A stretch of 64,000 nt of DNA. Origin: Atriophallophorus winterbourni. Taxonomy: Eukaryota; Platyhelminthes; Trematoda; Plagiorchiida; Microphallidae. Position 1 is the stretch's first letter; every line of letters starts with the position of its first letter. The notes beneath the pieces are model-generated. The model was not told where the DNA came from. It saw nothing but the letters and a program-made list of their open reading frames with translations, and did not search any database. Both the position numbers and the translations under genes were made by a program. The DNA lies in the NCBI GenBank assembly GCA_013407085.1, contig JACCGJ010013839.1:62001-126000 (forward strand), in the 5' to 3' direction. Shown in pieces: positions 63,775-64,000 of this stretch.

Positions 63775-64000
63775 ATTCTTCTACGGATGAAGGGTCCATT
63801 GATGAATGTATCAGGAGGCTATACAATACTGAATTTGCGGATATTGCCACAGAAGGCAAGGAACGATCGCGTGAGGATGAAGAAGCATTTTCTATAGTGA
63901 AACGATCAAAAATTATTGACGGTAACTTCCAGGTGCCGCTACCGTGGAGGGGTGATAGACGTAAATTTACCGCAAATTATTGGATAGCGGAAAAGCGCTT
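63775..64000 (+). pseudogene. BEL-2 reverse transcriptase, start
   Basis: In another frame after the protease: ERSREDEEAFSIVKRSK, then DGNFQVPLPWRGD, the standard entry of BEL/Pao RT (EDxxAL, then GxYxVPLPW). Runs off the right edge before any catalytic motif. Confidence 0.75.

Larger units (their letters stand above)
55627..64000 (+). mobile_element. BEL-2: BEL/Pao LTR retrotransposon interrupted by LINE-B, runs off the window
   Basis: 5' LTR, primer site, gag start, then an insertion (about 56800-62545), the rest of gag, protease, and the first part of RT at the right edge. The flanking gag segments are collinear with BEL-1 gag, so the insertion is clear. Confidence 0.75.

Noticed and set aside
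1..64000. CRISPR arrays, bacterial operons, promoters or ribosome binding sites
   Set aside because: The sequence is eukaryotic mobile DNA; no regularly spaced repeats or prokaryotic gene order occur.

Overview
The window is eukaryotic and almost entirely made of mobile DNA. The best guess for the organism is a parasitic flatworm, probably a digenean trematode. The reasons are a Ty3/Gypsy gag with the YHRRFG-type motif of the CsRn1 clade (first described in a liver fluke), BEL/Pao elements, CR1/Jockey-like and RTE-like LINEs, Penelope-like elements, and many short repeats carrying hammerhead-ribozyme cores, as in the Sm-alpha repeats of schistosomes. This rests on family resemblance only; no diagnostic host gene is present.

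Layout. 1-6.3 kb: remnant of a Penelope-like element (PLE), LINE scraps and short repeats. 6.3-12.7 kb: a decayed Gypsy element followed by a shared LTR and a second gag, with a CsRn1-like Gypsy nested in its integrase; the nested copy has an AGGT target duplication and an internal inversion. 12.7-29.8 kb: broken LINE copies, a family of about 240-bp repeats with hammerhead motifs, and one candidate host exon. 29.8-31.6 kb: a second PLE locus with RT start, hammerhead-bearing pseudo-LTRs in both orientations and a GIY-YIG domain. 31.8-38.5 kb: SINE-like repeats (R1), RTE fragments and a hAT-type MITE with a perfect 8-bp target duplication. 38.6-42.6 kb: a nearly full RTE LINE. 43.4 kb: a small possible host gene. 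44-64 kb: a stack of insertions made of BEL-1, a CsRn1-like Gypsy interrupted by an intact LINE (LINE-A), a LINE-B tail, and BEL-2, which is interrupted by a second intact LINE (LINE-B) and runs off the window.

The most interesting observation concerns the two intact LINEs. In both, ORF2 lies in the -1 frame of ORF1, overlaps its end, and has no ATG before the catalytic Asn of the endonuclease. In each overlap a canonical -1 slippery heptamer sits in the ORF1 frame (A AAA AAC in LINE-A, A AAT TTT in LINE-B). In LINE-A it is followed after 6 nt by a 10-bp stem-loop. This looks like programmed -1 frameshifting of a non-LTR retrotransposon.

The second theme is self-cleaving RNA. Three unrelated short-repeat groups (called R2, R3 and the PLE pseudo-LTR here) each carry a hammerhead-like core, with stem II preserved by base changes on both sides. 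No tRNA or rRNA gene is certain, and no multi-exon host gene can be assembled.
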